Both the position numbers and the translations under genes were made by a program. Shown one piece after another: positions 8,812 through 17,464 of a stretch of 62,484 nucleotides of DNA. A model generated the notes under the pieces. The model was not told the DNA's origin. It made no database searches and saw only the letters and a list, made by a program, of their open reading frames with translations. How positions within the stretch are numbered: position 1 is the stretch's first letter; the number at the start of each line of letters is the position of its first letter. The DNA comes from 12-FULL-44-12b sp964364225 (GTDB lineage: Bacteria; Patescibacteriota; Minisyncoccia; Phycocordibacterales; Zambryskibacteraceae), in the NCBI GenBank assembly GCA_964364225.1, contig CAYIKP010000001.1, positions 1 to 62,484 on the forward strand. The letters run 5' to 3'.

Positions 8812-9879
8812 AACTCATCTGAACACAACGCATTATTTACAGAACTAGTGGACATTTGTGTTCAAGAGAATGGTTCGGATTTGCATCTTTCAGAAGACAG
8901 ATCTCCCATAATAAGAGTCGATGGTTTTCTTATTCCTCTAGTAAAAAAGAGCGCGCTTACTCATGAAAACATAGAAGGAATACTTTCTGTGATTCTTTCT
9001 GAATCAAACCTAGAAGAGTTCAAGGCTCGTAAAGAGGTTGATTTTGGATACACCCATGATGGCAAAGCTAGATTTAGGGGAAATGCATATTATGAACTTG
9101 GTAAAATTTCTATTGCGCTCCGTTTAATCCCTCAAAAAATTCGTACACTTACAGAATTAAACCTTCCTCCCATTCTTGAGCAATTTGCACATAGGCAACA
9201 AGGATTTTTCTTAGTGGTTGGGCCTGCTGGTCATGGAAAAACTACTACCCTAGCAGCACTCATTGATATGATCAACCATGAAAGATTGGAGCACATTATT
9301 ACAATTGAGTCTCCAATAGAATATATTTTTACTGAAGACAAGGCCTTAATTGACCAAAGAGAAGTAAAAATTGATACCCCAAGTTTTCACGATGCACTAC
9401 GCGGAATTTTTCGACAAGATATTGATGTTTTGATGATTGGTGAAATGCGAGACATTGAAACCATTTCAACTGCAGTAACCGCTGCAGAAACAGGACACTA
9501 CGTTATGACAACCCTTCATACCAATACGGCTTCACAAACAATTGAACGTATTATTGACTCTTTCCCTGCTAACCAACAAAATCAAATTAGAGTTCAACTT
9601 TCTGGATCTTTGGCCGGTATTTTTTCCCAGCGTCTTATACCCAGAATCTCAGGGGGTCTAATTCCTGCCTATGAACTTTTAGTGAATAATGCTGCGGTAT
9701 CTAATTTAATAAGAGATAATAGAACTCACGAGATAGATAATGTTATAGAAACGTCTAGTGAATTAGGAATGGTCGATCTAAACAGATCTTTAGCTGACCT
9801 AGTTCGTAGTGGGGAAATCACGACCGAAAATGCATTTCTTTATTCAACAGACCCAAGATCGTTAGAAAAACTTATGTAA
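8809..9879 (+). CDS. pilT: Type IV pilus retraction ATPase PilT
   Basis: 356 residues from the ATG at 8809. An upstream in-frame ATG at 8782 is rejected because 8809 is the start position shared with the other two leader-bearing genes. Walker A is GPAGHGKTT (about 138-146), an unusual His in place of the common Ser. Walker B DVLMIGEMRD is at about 206, and the His box TLHTNTASQTIERI at about 237. The N-terminal PAS-like region (GSDLHLSEDRSPIIRVDG) is typical of PilT. It drives pilus retraction, which is needed for DNA uptake and twitching. Followed one base later by pilC. Confidence 0.93.
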   Translation: MNSSEHNALFTELVDICVQENGSDLHLSEDRSPIIRVDGFLIPLVKKSALTHENIEGILSVILSESNLEEFKARKEVDFGYTHDGKARFRGNAYYELGKISIALRLIPQKIRTLTELNLPPILEQFAHRQQGFFLVVGPAGHGKTTTLAALIDMINHERLEHIITIESPIEYIFTEDKALIDQREVKIDTPSFHDALRGIFRQDIDVLMIGEMRDIETISTAVTAAETGHYVMTTLHTNTASQTIERIIDSFPANQQNQIRVQLSGSLAGIFSQRLIPRISGGLIPAYELLVNNAAVSNLIRDNRTHEIDNVIETSSELGMVDLNRSLADLVRSGEITTENAFLYSTDPRSLEKLM

Positions 9880-9880
9880 T

Positions 9881-11092
9881 ATGTTATATCAATACCAAAC
9901 AATATCTGTAGAGGGGAAAAAAGAAGAAGGCAATATAGATGCAGCATCGCTTGATATTGCTATTGCTTCGCTCCATAAAAGGGGATTAACGGTAGCCGAG
10001 ATTCACCCAGTAGAGGGAGAAAAAAAGTTTGGAATAATTTCACAACTTACAAAGAGAGTAACCAACAAAGAGGTTGTTATTCTGTCGCGTCAGTTGGCCA
10101 CCCTTTTCCAAGCCCAAGTTTCTGCACTGAGAGTTTTCAAATTGTTGGCTGGGGAAGCAGAAAATTTATTGCTTCGCGAATCTTTGACAGAAATCACGGA
10201 TGATTTACAAGGAGGATCAAGTATTTCCAAAGCACTAAGTAAGCATCCTAAAATTTTCTCTGAATTTTATGTAAACATGGTACGCGCCGGAGAAGAGACC
10301 GGAAAACTCGATGACACCTTTACTTATTTAGCAGATCACCTAGACCGTACATACGAAGTAACATCAAAAGCACGTAATGCTTTTATTTACCCCTCCTTTG
10401 TGGTTATAGTTTTTATTGGAGTAATGGTTTTGATGTTTACTTTAATTATTCCTAAAATTGCAGTTATCATTCAGGATTCTGGCCAAGAAATCCCTATATA
10501 TACCAAAATAGTTTTCGCTATTTCTAGTTTCTTTGTGAATTACGGACTGTTAATTTCTGCTCTGCTCGTCATAGGTTTGTTTTTCTTAATTAGGTTTGCT
10601 CGCACAGAAGAAGGTAAAATCGCTTTTGATAGAAGCAAGTTAACATATCCATATATAGGGGACCTTTACAGAAAACTCTATCTTTCGGTTATCTCTGACA
10701 ACATGCATACCATGGTTGTTTCTGGAATTCCTATGTTAAAGGCTCTTGAAATTACTTCTAGCGTTGTAGGAAATGCTGTTTATAAGGATATTCTTTCTGC
10801 TGCAGCGACAGATGTTAAGGGTGGCGCTTCTCTTTCTTTAGCCATTTCTAAGTATCACGAAATACCCAGCATTTTAGTTCAAATGGTTAAGGTTGGAGAA
10901 GAGACAGGAGAGTTGGGCAACATTCTTAATACTATGGCTAAGTTTTATCAAAGAGAAGTAAATAATGCCGTAGATGTGATAGTGAGCCTCATTGAGCCGG
11001 TCATGATTGTGGGCTTGGGTCTTGGAGTTGGAGTGCTCTTGGCTTCGGTTCTACTTCCTATTTACAACATTGCTTCAAACGCTGGCATATAA
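9881..11092 (+). CDS. pilC: Type IV pilus inner-membrane platform protein PilC
   Basis: 403 residues with two copies of the T2SSF domain (about 60-185 and 260-390). Membrane segments lie near 165-190 (VVIVFIGVMVLMFTLIIP), 213-235 and 370-395. The repeated motif VRAGEETGKLDDTF / VKVGEETGELGNIL marks the two halves. PilC is the membrane platform that couples the PilB and PilT motors to the growing pilus. A short N-terminal Shufflon-like domain of about 50 residues precedes the first T2SSF unit. It follows pilT by one base. Confidence 0.93.
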   Translation: MLYQYQTISVEGKKEEGNIDAASLDIAIASLHKRGLTVAEIHPVEGEKKFGIISQLTKRVTNKEVVILSRQLATLFQAQVSALRVFKLLAGEAENLLLRESLTEITDDLQGGSSISKALSKHPKIFSEFYVNMVRAGEETGKLDDTFTYLADHLDRTYEVTSKARNAFIYPSFVVIVFIGVMVLMFTLIIPKIAVIIQDSGQEIPIYTKIVFAISSFFVNYGLLISALLVIGLFFLIRFARTEEGKIAFDRSKLTYPYIGDLYRKLYLSVISDNMHTMVVSGIPMLKALEITSSVVGNAVYKDILSAAATDVKGGASLSLAISKYHEIPSILVQMVKVGEETGELGNILNTMAKFYQREVNNAVDVIVSLIEPVMIVGLGLGVGVLLASVLLPIYNIASNAGI

Positions 11093-11154
11093 AGGGGGTA
11101 ATAGCTGGGTGGCTTGAGTCGCTAACTTATTACTTGCAAAGCAGTATATTGCGG

Positions 11155-11160
11155 TATAAT
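11155..11160 (+). promoter_or_regulatory. -10 box of the pilin gene
   Basis: TTGCGGTATAAT at 11149-11160 repeats the dodecamer found before pilN. Here the start codon is 35 bases further on, so the major pilin has a real 5' leader, unlike most neighbours. Confidence 0.6.
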
Positions 11161-11195
11161 GGACTTTAGTTTTATAAGATTATATTTAGAAAATA

Positions 11196-11675
11196 ATGAA
11201 ATTATTAAGAAAAATTAAAAAAACAGGAGGTTTCACCCTCATTGAATTACTGGTTGTTATTGCCATTATCGGTGTTCTCTCTTCAGTTGTATTGGCAAGT
11301 TTGGGTACAGCAAGAGGAAAGGGAGCAAATGCAGCCATAAAGGGTAATCTTAATAACCTAAGGGGCCAAATGGAGCTATTTTATGACTCAAATGGTTCTT
11401 CCTACGGTTCTTATACAGTAGCAAATTGTCCTTCTGCTGCTACAAGCCCAGCAACCACTGGGTTACATGACGCGCCGGCTGTTAATATGCTTGAATCTGC
11501 TAGGGCTGCAGCTGGAGCATATGCAAAATGCAAGGCCGCTGGTTCATACTGGTGGGTTTCTTCCCCTCTAAAAGCGCAAGAAGGAAGCAATCTTTATTGG
11601 TGTGTTGATTCCACAGGAAATGTGACAGGAAAACAATTACAACCAGCAGATGGTTATACAAGCTGCACTAGTTAA
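11196..11675 (+). CDS. Type IV major pilin-like protein
   Basis: 159 residues. A class III leader (KKTGG) is followed by FTLIELLVVIAIIGVLSSVV, with the glycine before the mature Phe and Glu at mature position 5, the PilD cleavage signal. The hydrophobic helix is residues 12-35. The remainder is a globular head with cysteines near the C-terminus (CTS) suitable for a disulfide. It has its own promoter and a strong terminator, as expected for the most highly expressed pilus component. Confidence 0.92.
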   Translation: MKLLRKIKKTGGFTLIELLVVIAIIGVLSSVVLASLGTARGKGANAAIKGNLNNLRGQMELFYDSNGSSYGSYTVANCPSAATSPATTGLHDAPAVNMLESARAAAGAYAKCKAAGSYWWVSSPLKAQEGSNLYWCVDSTGNVTGKQLQPADGYTSCTS

Positions 11676-11693
11676 TTTAGACTCTATTAAATC

Positions 11694-11719
11694 AAAAACA
11701 CCCCGAAAGGGGTGTTTTT
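11694..11719 (+). terminator. Rho-independent terminator of the pilin gene
   Basis: AAAAACACCCC, loop gaaa, GGGGTGTTTTT: an 11-bp perfect stem with a T-rich 3' side. Symmetrical A/T flanks would allow function in both directions. Confidence 0.9.
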
Positions 11720-11723
11720 GATT

Positions 11724-11729
11724 TATAAT
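11724..11729 (+). promoter_or_regulatory. -10 box of pilD
   Basis: TATAAT ends six bases before the GTG at 11736, giving a leaderless arrangement directly downstream of the pilin terminator. Confidence 0.55.
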
Positions 11730-11735
11730 GAATAT

Positions 11736-12560
11736 GTGAATTCTATTTTGTTTTTCATTTTTATATTTGTCCTAGGTACTATTGTGGGCAGTTTTATAAA
11801 CGTCTTTATTTTTAGACGCGCAACTGGAATGGGGATGGGCGGAAGATCCAAATGCGCTTCCTGTGGACACACACTAAGGGCGCTTGATTTAATTCCAGTG
11901 ATTTCCTTTTTACTTCTTGGAGGAAAATGTAGGTATTGCAAAACGAAAATTTCTTCGATATATCCTCTTATTGAAATTGGGGCAGGAGCATTATTTTTTC
12001 TGATCGGTTTAGTAAATACATCAATACTTATTTCATTTTCTGTTATTCCTTATTCCATGTTTTTTATTCAACTTGTGTTTTGGTCACTAGTTTTTGCAAC
12101 CGCAGTCTATGATTTGAAGCATCTAACAATTCCTAATATGTGGGCACTTTCTTTGACGATCATTGCCATAATTTATTCTGCGATTAGTAATTATGGTTTT
12201 GGGAAAAATTTCCTTTTTTCAATACTCTCTGGCGCTATTTTCTTTATATTCTTTTTCTTAATATGGCTCTTTTCAAGAGGAAAATGGATGGGTCTTGGAG
12301 ATGCAAAATTAGCATTTCCGCTTGGTGTATTTTTGGGCATATCAAAATTATTTTCAGCATGGGCACTCTCTTTTTGGACTGGTGCAATAATTGTATTAAT
12401 TTATTTTTCTTACGAACAAATTATCTTGGCTAAAGGCAAAAGGTTGAGTGCGCTCGGTAGGCCAATTACCATGAAGAGTGAGGTGCCATTCGGCCCTTTC
12501 CTATTTCTTGGTTCTTTTCTTGCTTTTTTGGGTCTAGTAATTCCGTTTAGTGGTATTTAA
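11736..12560 (+). CDS. pilD: Prepilin peptidase / N-methyltransferase PilD
   Basis: 274 residues from GTG 11736, chosen because TATAAT lies six bases before it; an upstream in-frame GTG at 11712 falls inside the terminator. The zinc-binding CxxC pairs are in KCASCGHTLRALDLIPV and GGKCRYCKTKIS. The two catalytic aspartates are in AVYDLKHLTIPNMW and GLGDAKLAFPLG. At least six membrane segments are visible. The enzyme cleaves and methylates the prepilins encoded on both sides of it. Confidence 0.92.
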   Translation: MNSILFFIFIFVLGTIVGSFINVFIFRRATGMGMGGRSKCASCGHTLRALDLIPVISFLLLGGKCRYCKTKISSIYPLIEIGAGALFFLIGLVNTSILISFSVIPYSMFFIQLVFWSLVFATAVYDLKHLTIPNMWALSLTIIAIIYSAISNYGFGKNFLFSILSGAIFFIFFFLIWLFSRGKWMGLGDAKLAFPLGVFLGISKLFSAWALSFWTGAIIVLIYFSYEQIILAKGKRLSALGRPITMKSEVPFGPFLFLGSFLAFLGLVIPFSGI

Positions 12561-12583
12561 GTAATTCCTACTAGAAAGTACAT

Positions 12584-13234
12584 ATGCATAAAATTTTGAA
12601 AGAAATAATAAATAACTTCAGAAAGACCTCCGGTTTCAGTTTGATGGAAATGCTGGTTAGTATTGCAATAGTAGCTCTTATTATGGCGGTTGTTGTTTTA
12701 AATCAAGGAGATTTTACAGATAGCTTTAATCTCTCAACCAACATCAATGATTTAGAGCTACAAATTAGACAAGAACAGGTATTTGGTATTTCTGTAAAGG
12801 AATTTGAAAATGAATTTTCATCTGCCTACGGAGTTTCTCTGAGCACTTTTTCAGAAGAAGAAAAACTTTTTTATATTGTTTTTGCAGACAGAACAATAAG
12901 TGGATCGAAGAATGGAATTTATGATAGTGGTTCCTCTTGTGTTGTTGGGGGCTCTTCAGAGTGCATAAAATCAAATCCTCTTACTAGAGGAGTCAAGATT
13001 AACAAAATATGTGCACTTAATGAGGTAAATCCAACCACGTGTAGTGAAATTGTTGGACGTGCTGATATAACATTTAACAGGCCATACCCGAACGCAAAAA
13101 TATCTTTTTTTGATTCTAGTGGGCTTTTAATAACCGTAAGTAATGCTGTGGGCGTACAAATAGAATTGATATCACCACAAGGGAAGTTAAAATCAGTGAA
13201 GGTTTATACTTCAGGACAGCTTTCCATTTCATAA
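12584..13234 (+). CDS. Minor pilin-like protein (GspH/FimT-like)
   Basis: 216 residues. The N-terminal signal SGFSLMEMLVSIAIVALIM has Gly before the mature Phe and Glu at position 5, so it is a PilD substrate. The globular part carries several cysteines and a mention-worthy Gly/Ser-rich loop (GIYDSGSSCVVGGSSEC). It is the first of four overlapping genes for minor pilin-like proteins that probably prime the pilus tip. Its stop codon overlaps the next ATG. Confidence 0.85.
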   Translation: MHKILKEIINNFRKTSGFSLMEMLVSIAIVALIMAVVVLNQGDFTDSFNLSTNINDLELQIRQEQVFGISVKEFENEFSSAYGVSLSTFSEEEKLFYIVFADRTISGSKNGIYDSGSSCVVGGSSECIKSNPLTRGVKINKICALNEVNPTTCSEIVGRADITFNRPYPNAKISFFDSSGLLITVSNAVGVQIELISPQGKLKSVKVYTSGQLSIS

Positions 13235-13809
13235 TGAAAAAACTAACAGATAAAAACAGAAAAGGCTTTACTTTAATTGAGGTAATAATTTCAATTTCAA
13301 TTTTTATTATTATAGTTACAGTATCTATGGGTGCTATTGCAAGTATATTTGACGCCAATAGAAAATCTCAATCCTTGAAAGCAATTATGACAAACCTAAA
13401 TTTTGCGCTGGAGATAATGGCAAGAGAAATGAGATTTGGAACTAATTATCATTGCAAAGAAGATGGAAATATCTATCAACCACAAAATTGTACGGAGGGA
13501 GGTAATTTTGTATCCTTTTTATCAAGCGAGGGACAACAAATTGTCTATAGGCTAAATTCTTCCACCAATCAACTTGAAAAATCTATTAATGGAGGATCGT
13601 CTTATGTTGGTATTACTGCTCCGGAAATAACAATACAGTCTCTAAAATTTTTCGTTCTTGGGGCCACGGTGGAAGTGTCACCAGCTTCTCCTTTACAACC
13701 TAAAGCAATTATTTTGATAAGGGGTTTTGCTGGCACGAAAACAACTAGTCAGTCTTTGTTTACACTAGAGACTACTGTGTCACAAAGAGTTTTGGATACA
13801 CCACAATGA
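13234..13809 (+). CDS. Minor pilin-like protein (PilW/GspJ-like)
   Basis: 191 residues with prepilin signal RKGFTLIEVIISISIFIIIV. The segment NFALEIMAREMRFG after the helix is typical of GspJ/PilW-type pseudopilins. The start overlaps the preceding stop (TAATG) and the end overlaps the next start (ATGA), so the block is translated as a coupled unit. Confidence 0.85.
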   Translation: MKKLTDKNRKGFTLIEVIISISIFIIIVTVSMGAIASIFDANRKSQSLKAIMTNLNFALEIMAREMRFGTNYHCKEDGNIYQPQNCTEGGNFVSFLSSEGQQIVYRLNSSTNQLEKSINGGSSYVGITAPEITIQSLKFFVLGATVEVSPASPLQPKAIILIRGFAGTKTTSQSLFTLETTVSQRVLDTPQ

Positions 13810-14387
13810 AAATTAAACACTCAACAAATAACAATAAAAAAGAACTTTCCAAGCATGACGGTTTTACGGTGCTAGAAACATTGGTAGCAATTGCGATTTT
13901 AATTTTGTCTCTAACTGCGGCCTTTTCTGTGGTTCAAAGTAGCCTCTCTATTTCCATGTCTTCTCGTGACGAAGTTACTGCTTATTACCTAGCTCAAGAG
14001 GGAATAGAAATGATAAGAAATATGAGAGATGAAAATAGCCTTTATGACCCAGTGCGCCCATGGCTTACAGGAATTGCCTTTTCGCAAGACGATCCATGTT
14101 ATTTTGAAAATTATTGCGCTGTGGATTCACCAAACAAAGTTTTTGTTTCCTGTGGCACTTATGCCGGTAATTGTCCGGCCCTAAGACAAGACAGGGATTC
14201 TAATTCGCAGACCTTCGGTATGTACGGCCTAGATAATGCCTGGGACGCAACCATTTTTAAGAGAGAGATGATTTTAAAACAAATAGGGGCAGATGAAATT
14301 GCGCTTACAATTACAATTTACTGGACCAAGGGAATGACAACTAGGCAATTTGTAATTCATGAAAATCTTTTTAACTGGCAAAAATGA
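13806..14387 (+). CDS. Minor pilin-like protein (PilV/GspI-like)
   Basis: 193 residues; prepilin signal HDGFTVLETLVAIAILILSL at about 18-37. The following motif TAYYLAQEGIEMIRNMRDEN is characteristic of PilV/GspI-type minor pilins. Contains five cysteines in the head domain. It overlaps both neighbours by four bases. Confidence 0.85.
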   Translation: MKIKHSTNNNKKELSKHDGFTVLETLVAIAILILSLTAAFSVVQSSLSISMSSRDEVTAYYLAQEGIEMIRNMRDENSLYDPVRPWLTGIAFSQDDPCYFENYCAVDSPNKVFVSCGTYAGNCPALRQDRDSNSQTFGMYGLDNAWDATIFKREMILKQIGADEIALTITIYWTKGMTTRQFVIHENLFNWQK

Positions 14388-14869
14388 TAATTAAACATAA
14401 ACAAAATAATAGAGGAGTTACTTTATATGTTTCTATTGTTGTAACATCGGCCCTTCTCTTGGTTTCTTTTGCTATAGCTAATACTACTTTCAAACAAGCA
14501 GCAATTGCCTCAATTAACAGAGATTCACATATAGCTTTCTTTGCAGCAGACTCTGGAGTCGAGTGTGCTTTGTACTGGGATGTTAAAAATACAACTGGAG
14601 GTAGTGCTTTTGCTACTACTAGCCCATCCACCATTTCTTGTAATGAGAATCCAGAAAACCCAAGTAATCCAAATCCAAAAATTGTTGGTGGAACTGCCAC
14701 TTCAACATTCACAATTACTTTTCAGCCAGAAACTTACTGTGCAGTTGTTTCCGTGGGGAAAAGCTATCAAGGTGGTAATTTAGTAACTTACATAGAGTCC
14801 CGCGGGTACAATTCTTGTGATGAAAACAACATCAGAAGAGTAGAAAGAGCTATTAGGGTTATCTATTAA
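14384..14869 (+). CDS. PilX-like pilus accessory protein
   Basis: 161 residues. The N-terminus NRGVTLYVSIVVTSALLLVSF is a membrane helix preceded by Gly but without the Glu-5 of true pilins, as in PilX-type proteins. The motif FFAADSGVECALYW is shared with PilX N-terminal domains. It is last in the minor pilin block and overlaps the previous gene by four bases. Confidence 0.78.
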   Translation: MIIKHKQNNRGVTLYVSIVVTSALLLVSFAIANTTFKQAAIASINRDSHIAFFAADSGVECALYWDVKNTTGGSAFATTSPSTISCNENPENPSNPNPKIVGGTATSTFTITFQPETYCAVVSVGKSYQGGNLVTYIESRGYNSCDENNIRRVERAIRVIY

Positions 14870-14899
14870 GCTTCCGTATCTTTAGGTAATATAGGGAAT

Positions 14900-15035
14900 G
14901 AATCCCGTAGTAGAAAATGGCATTAGAGCAGTTGTGGGATAATAAAGAATATGGGGGGTCGACAGTTAAAAATAACTAATAATAAATAGTGGCAACCTGC
15001 TCTGTGGAGCAATGCCATTTTTCACTATCAGGATG
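14900..15035 (+). promoter_or_regulatory. Structured leader element, copy 2 (ligA)
   Basis: The 5' arm starts GAATCCCGTAGTAGAAAATG at 14900, continues GCATTAGAGCAG, and pairs with CTGCTCT, AATGCCATTTTTCACTATC and AGGAT just upstream of and including the ligA ATG (15033). A -10-like TAATAT at 14887-14892 puts the transcript start close to 14900. The interior shares AATAAA, a GGTCGA-like block and ATAAATAGTGG with copy 3, and helix pairs have changed together between the copies. Function unknown. Confidence 0.8.
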
Positions 15036-17054
15036 AAAGTATCAAAAAAGACCCTTGATAGGGCTCTAAAGCTCCAAAAACTCATAGAATATCACCGTAA
15101 GAGGTATCACGAGGAAGATAGCCCAGAAATAACAGATGAGGCTTATGACTCGTTAATTTCCGAACTGATTTCTCTTGAGGGTGTTTATCCAGAGCTTAAA
15201 ACCGGTAATTCCCCAGCAGCGCGTATTGGCGGGGCCCCAAAAGAAGCTTTTACTAAAATTGTGCACCAAGTGTCACAATGGTCTTTTGATAATGCTTTTA
15301 ATGACCAAGAATTTATAGATTGGGAAAAAAGGAATAAAAAAATTCTCGAGAAAAATGGTGATGATATTAATTTTACATATTGTTCAGAATTAAAAATAGA
15401 TGGATTAAAAATTATCCTTACTTATAAAAAAGGAATTTTAATCTCTGCTGCAACTAGGGGGGACGGTGTGGTGGGTGAAGATATTACAGTAAATGCAAAA
15501 ACCATAGCTTCAATTCCACTTAAACTTACATTTTCAATTGATTTAATTGCAGTTGGAGAGGCTTGGCTTTCAAAAAAAGAATTAGTTCGTATCAATAAAG
15601 AAAAAACAAAACAAGGAGAAGAACAGTTTGCTAACACTAGAAATGCTGCGGCGGGGGCTTTGCGCCAATTGGATCCAAAAATAACTGCATCAAGAAATCT
15701 CAACACATTTATTTACGATATAGATTTTTTTGATCCTTTGGGCAGTGTTATAAAAGAACCCCAAACACAGACAGAAGAGCTAAATCTTCTAAAAAAACTT
15801 GGTTTTTCTGTGAACTCACATTTTAAACACTGCAAAACAGCCAAAGAAGTATTTGCTATGTATATTGAATGGATAACCAAAAAAGAAGAAGAAGATTATG
15901 GTATTGATGGATTGGCAATAAAAATAAATGAACGGAGTGTCCAGAAAGTTTTAGGATACACAGCAAAATCACCACGCTTTGGAATAGCATTTAAATTTCC
16001 AGCCGAGCAAGCAACAACCATAGTTGAAAATATTGTGCTTCAAATAGGGCGCACGGGTGTATTAACTCCCGTTGCAGAATTGAAACCGGTGCGTATTGCC
16101 GGCTCTGTTGTCTCTCGTGCCACGCTTCACAATGAAGATGAGATAAAGCGCCTTGATGTACGTGTTGGTGACACTGTTATTTTGCAAAAAGCGGGTGATG
16201 TTATCCCTGACATTGTGAGGGTCCTTACTGAATTAAGAACGGGCAAAGAGAAAGTATTTAAATTCCCAACAAAAATATCAGAGTGTGGCGGTGACGGTTC
16301 CATTGAAAGAATTCCTGGCCAAGCTGCCTATAGATGCGTTCATATGGATTCTTTTGCAGTGAGACTTAGAAAGATAGAATATTTTGTTTCGAAAAAAGCG
16401 TTTGATATTGAGGGTATGGGGCCCAAAATCGTTGAGCTCTTAATGGAAAACAACTTAGTGTCTTCATTTCCAGATATATTCACTTTAGAAAAAGGGGATT
16501 TAGCAGAACTAGAAGGTCTTGGCGAACTTTCTGCAGACAATCTAATTAAAGCTATAAATAAATCAAAAAACGTAACTCTTGCTAGATTTTTGACATCACT
16601 TTCAATTCCAAATGTTGGCGAAGAGACAGCGGTTGATATAGCAAAATATTTTGGAAATATAAAGAAGGTGAGGGAAACCAGCGAAGAAAGTTTTATGAAA
16701 ATTAATGGAATAGGGGATGTGGTAGCAAAATCTTTATCGCTTTGGTTTAAAGATGAGAAGAATATAAGAATGCTCGACAGGCTAATTTCAAATGTGAAGA
16801 TTGAAGTTGAGAAAAAAACCGGAAATAAATTAGCAAACAAGACATTAGTGTTTACCGGTGGTCTTCTAACCCTTTCTCGCGATGAAGCAAAAGAGTTAGC
16901 TAGAGAGGAAGGTGGGAATATTTCTTCATCTGTTTCTACGTCCACTGATTATGTTGTGGCCGGTGTTGATCCTGGTGATAAATATGACAAGGCTCAGAAA
17001 TTGGGAGTAAAAATAATTACGGAAACTGAATTTCTAAGATTAATTGGTAGATGA
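15033..17054 (+). CDS. ligA: NAD-dependent DNA ligase LigA
   Basis: 673 residues from ATG 15033; an in-frame ATG at 15012 lies inside the leader hairpin. Adenylation lysine in SELKIDGLKI (about 120), nucleotide motif TRGDGVVGEDIT, OB fold, HhH repeats (IEGMGPKIVELL, LEGLGELSADNL, NVGEETAVDIAKYFG) and a C-terminal BRCT domain (about 595-673). It seals nicks in replication and repair. The zinc finger is altered: SECGGDG and YRCVHMDSFAV retain two of the usual four cysteines. Confidence 0.95.
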   Translation: MKVSKKTLDRALKLQKLIEYHRKRYHEEDSPEITDEAYDSLISELISLEGVYPELKTGNSPAARIGGAPKEAFTKIVHQVSQWSFDNAFNDQEFIDWEKRNKKILEKNGDDINFTYCSELKIDGLKIILTYKKGILISAATRGDGVVGEDITVNAKTIASIPLKLTFSIDLIAVGEAWLSKKELVRINKEKTKQGEEQFANTRNAAAGALRQLDPKITASRNLNTFIYDIDFFDPLGSVIKEPQTQTEELNLLKKLGFSVNSHFKHCKTAKEVFAMYIEWITKKEEEDYGIDGLAIKINERSVQKVLGYTAKSPRFGIAFKFPAEQATTIVENIVLQIGRTGVLTPVAELKPVRIAGSVVSRATLHNEDEIKRLDVRVGDTVILQKAGDVIPDIVRVLTELRTGKEKVFKFPTKISECGGDGSIERIPGQAAYRCVHMDSFAVRLRKIEYFVSKKAFDIEGMGPKIVELLMENNLVSSFPDIFTLEKGDLAELEGLGELSADNLIKAINKSKNVTLARFLTSLSIPNVGEETAVDIAKYFGNIKKVRETSEESFMKINGIGDVVAKSLSLWFKDEKNIRMLDRLISNVKIEVEKKTGNKLANKTLVFTGGLLTLSRDEAKELAREEGGNISSSVSTSTDYVVAGVDPGDKYDKAQKLGVKIITETEFLRLIGR

Positions 17055-17055
17055 T

Positions 17056-17170
17056 GTACCCTCTGAACTTTTTAACAGTAACCTCAGGTGGTTTTGTTCA
17101 CGAACTATTCTTATATACTAAAATCGTGAAATCTCTATTAAAAGATGAAAATAAAAAGTTTCTAGGGTAA
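17056..17170. repeat. Imperfect inverted repeat between ligA and gatC
   Basis: TACCCTCTGAACTTTTTA (17056-17073) is roughly inverted by TAAAAAGTTTCTAGGGTAA (17152-17170). The core AACTTTTTA/TAAAAAGTT and the outer CCT/AGG are shared with the longer inverted repeat around the GIY-YIG gene between ftsE and ftsX. The 78-base interior has no gene; TATACT at about 17114 may be the -10 box of gatC. Confidence 0.5.
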
Positions 17171-17179
17171 ATTACACTT

Positions 17180-17464
17180 ATGATTTCAGAAGAAGAAGTA
17201 AAAAAACTAGCCAGCTTGGCAAGAATAGAACTAACTACTAAGGAAGTTGTTCAGTATGCTGAAGATATGGGAGAAATACTCGAGTTTGTTAAATCTGTTA
17301 AAGGAATAAATAATGATGCAGAAAAGTCTCAGGGTTTGGTTAAAAATGTTTTGAGAGGAGACTCCAATATAAGAGAATCAGGTGTTTATGCCGAGGAAAT
17401 ATTAAATAATGCACCCAAAAAACAAAAAAATTATTTTGTAGTAAAAAAAATAATAGAGAAATGA
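17180..17464 (+). CDS. gatC: Glutamyl/aspartyl-tRNA amidotransferase subunit C
   Basis: 94 residues. The N-terminus ISEEEVKKLASLARIELT is the classic GatC motif. GatC clasps GatA and GatB in the transamidation of misacylated Glu-tRNA(Gln) and Asp-tRNA(Asn). It overlaps gatA by four bases (ATGA). gatB is not in the window, so the third subunit must be encoded elsewhere. Confidence 0.9.
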   Translation: MISEEEVKKLASLARIELTTKEVVQYAEDMGEILEFVKSVKGINNDAEKSQGLVKNVLRGDSNIRESGVYAEEILNNAPKKQKNYFVVKKIIEK

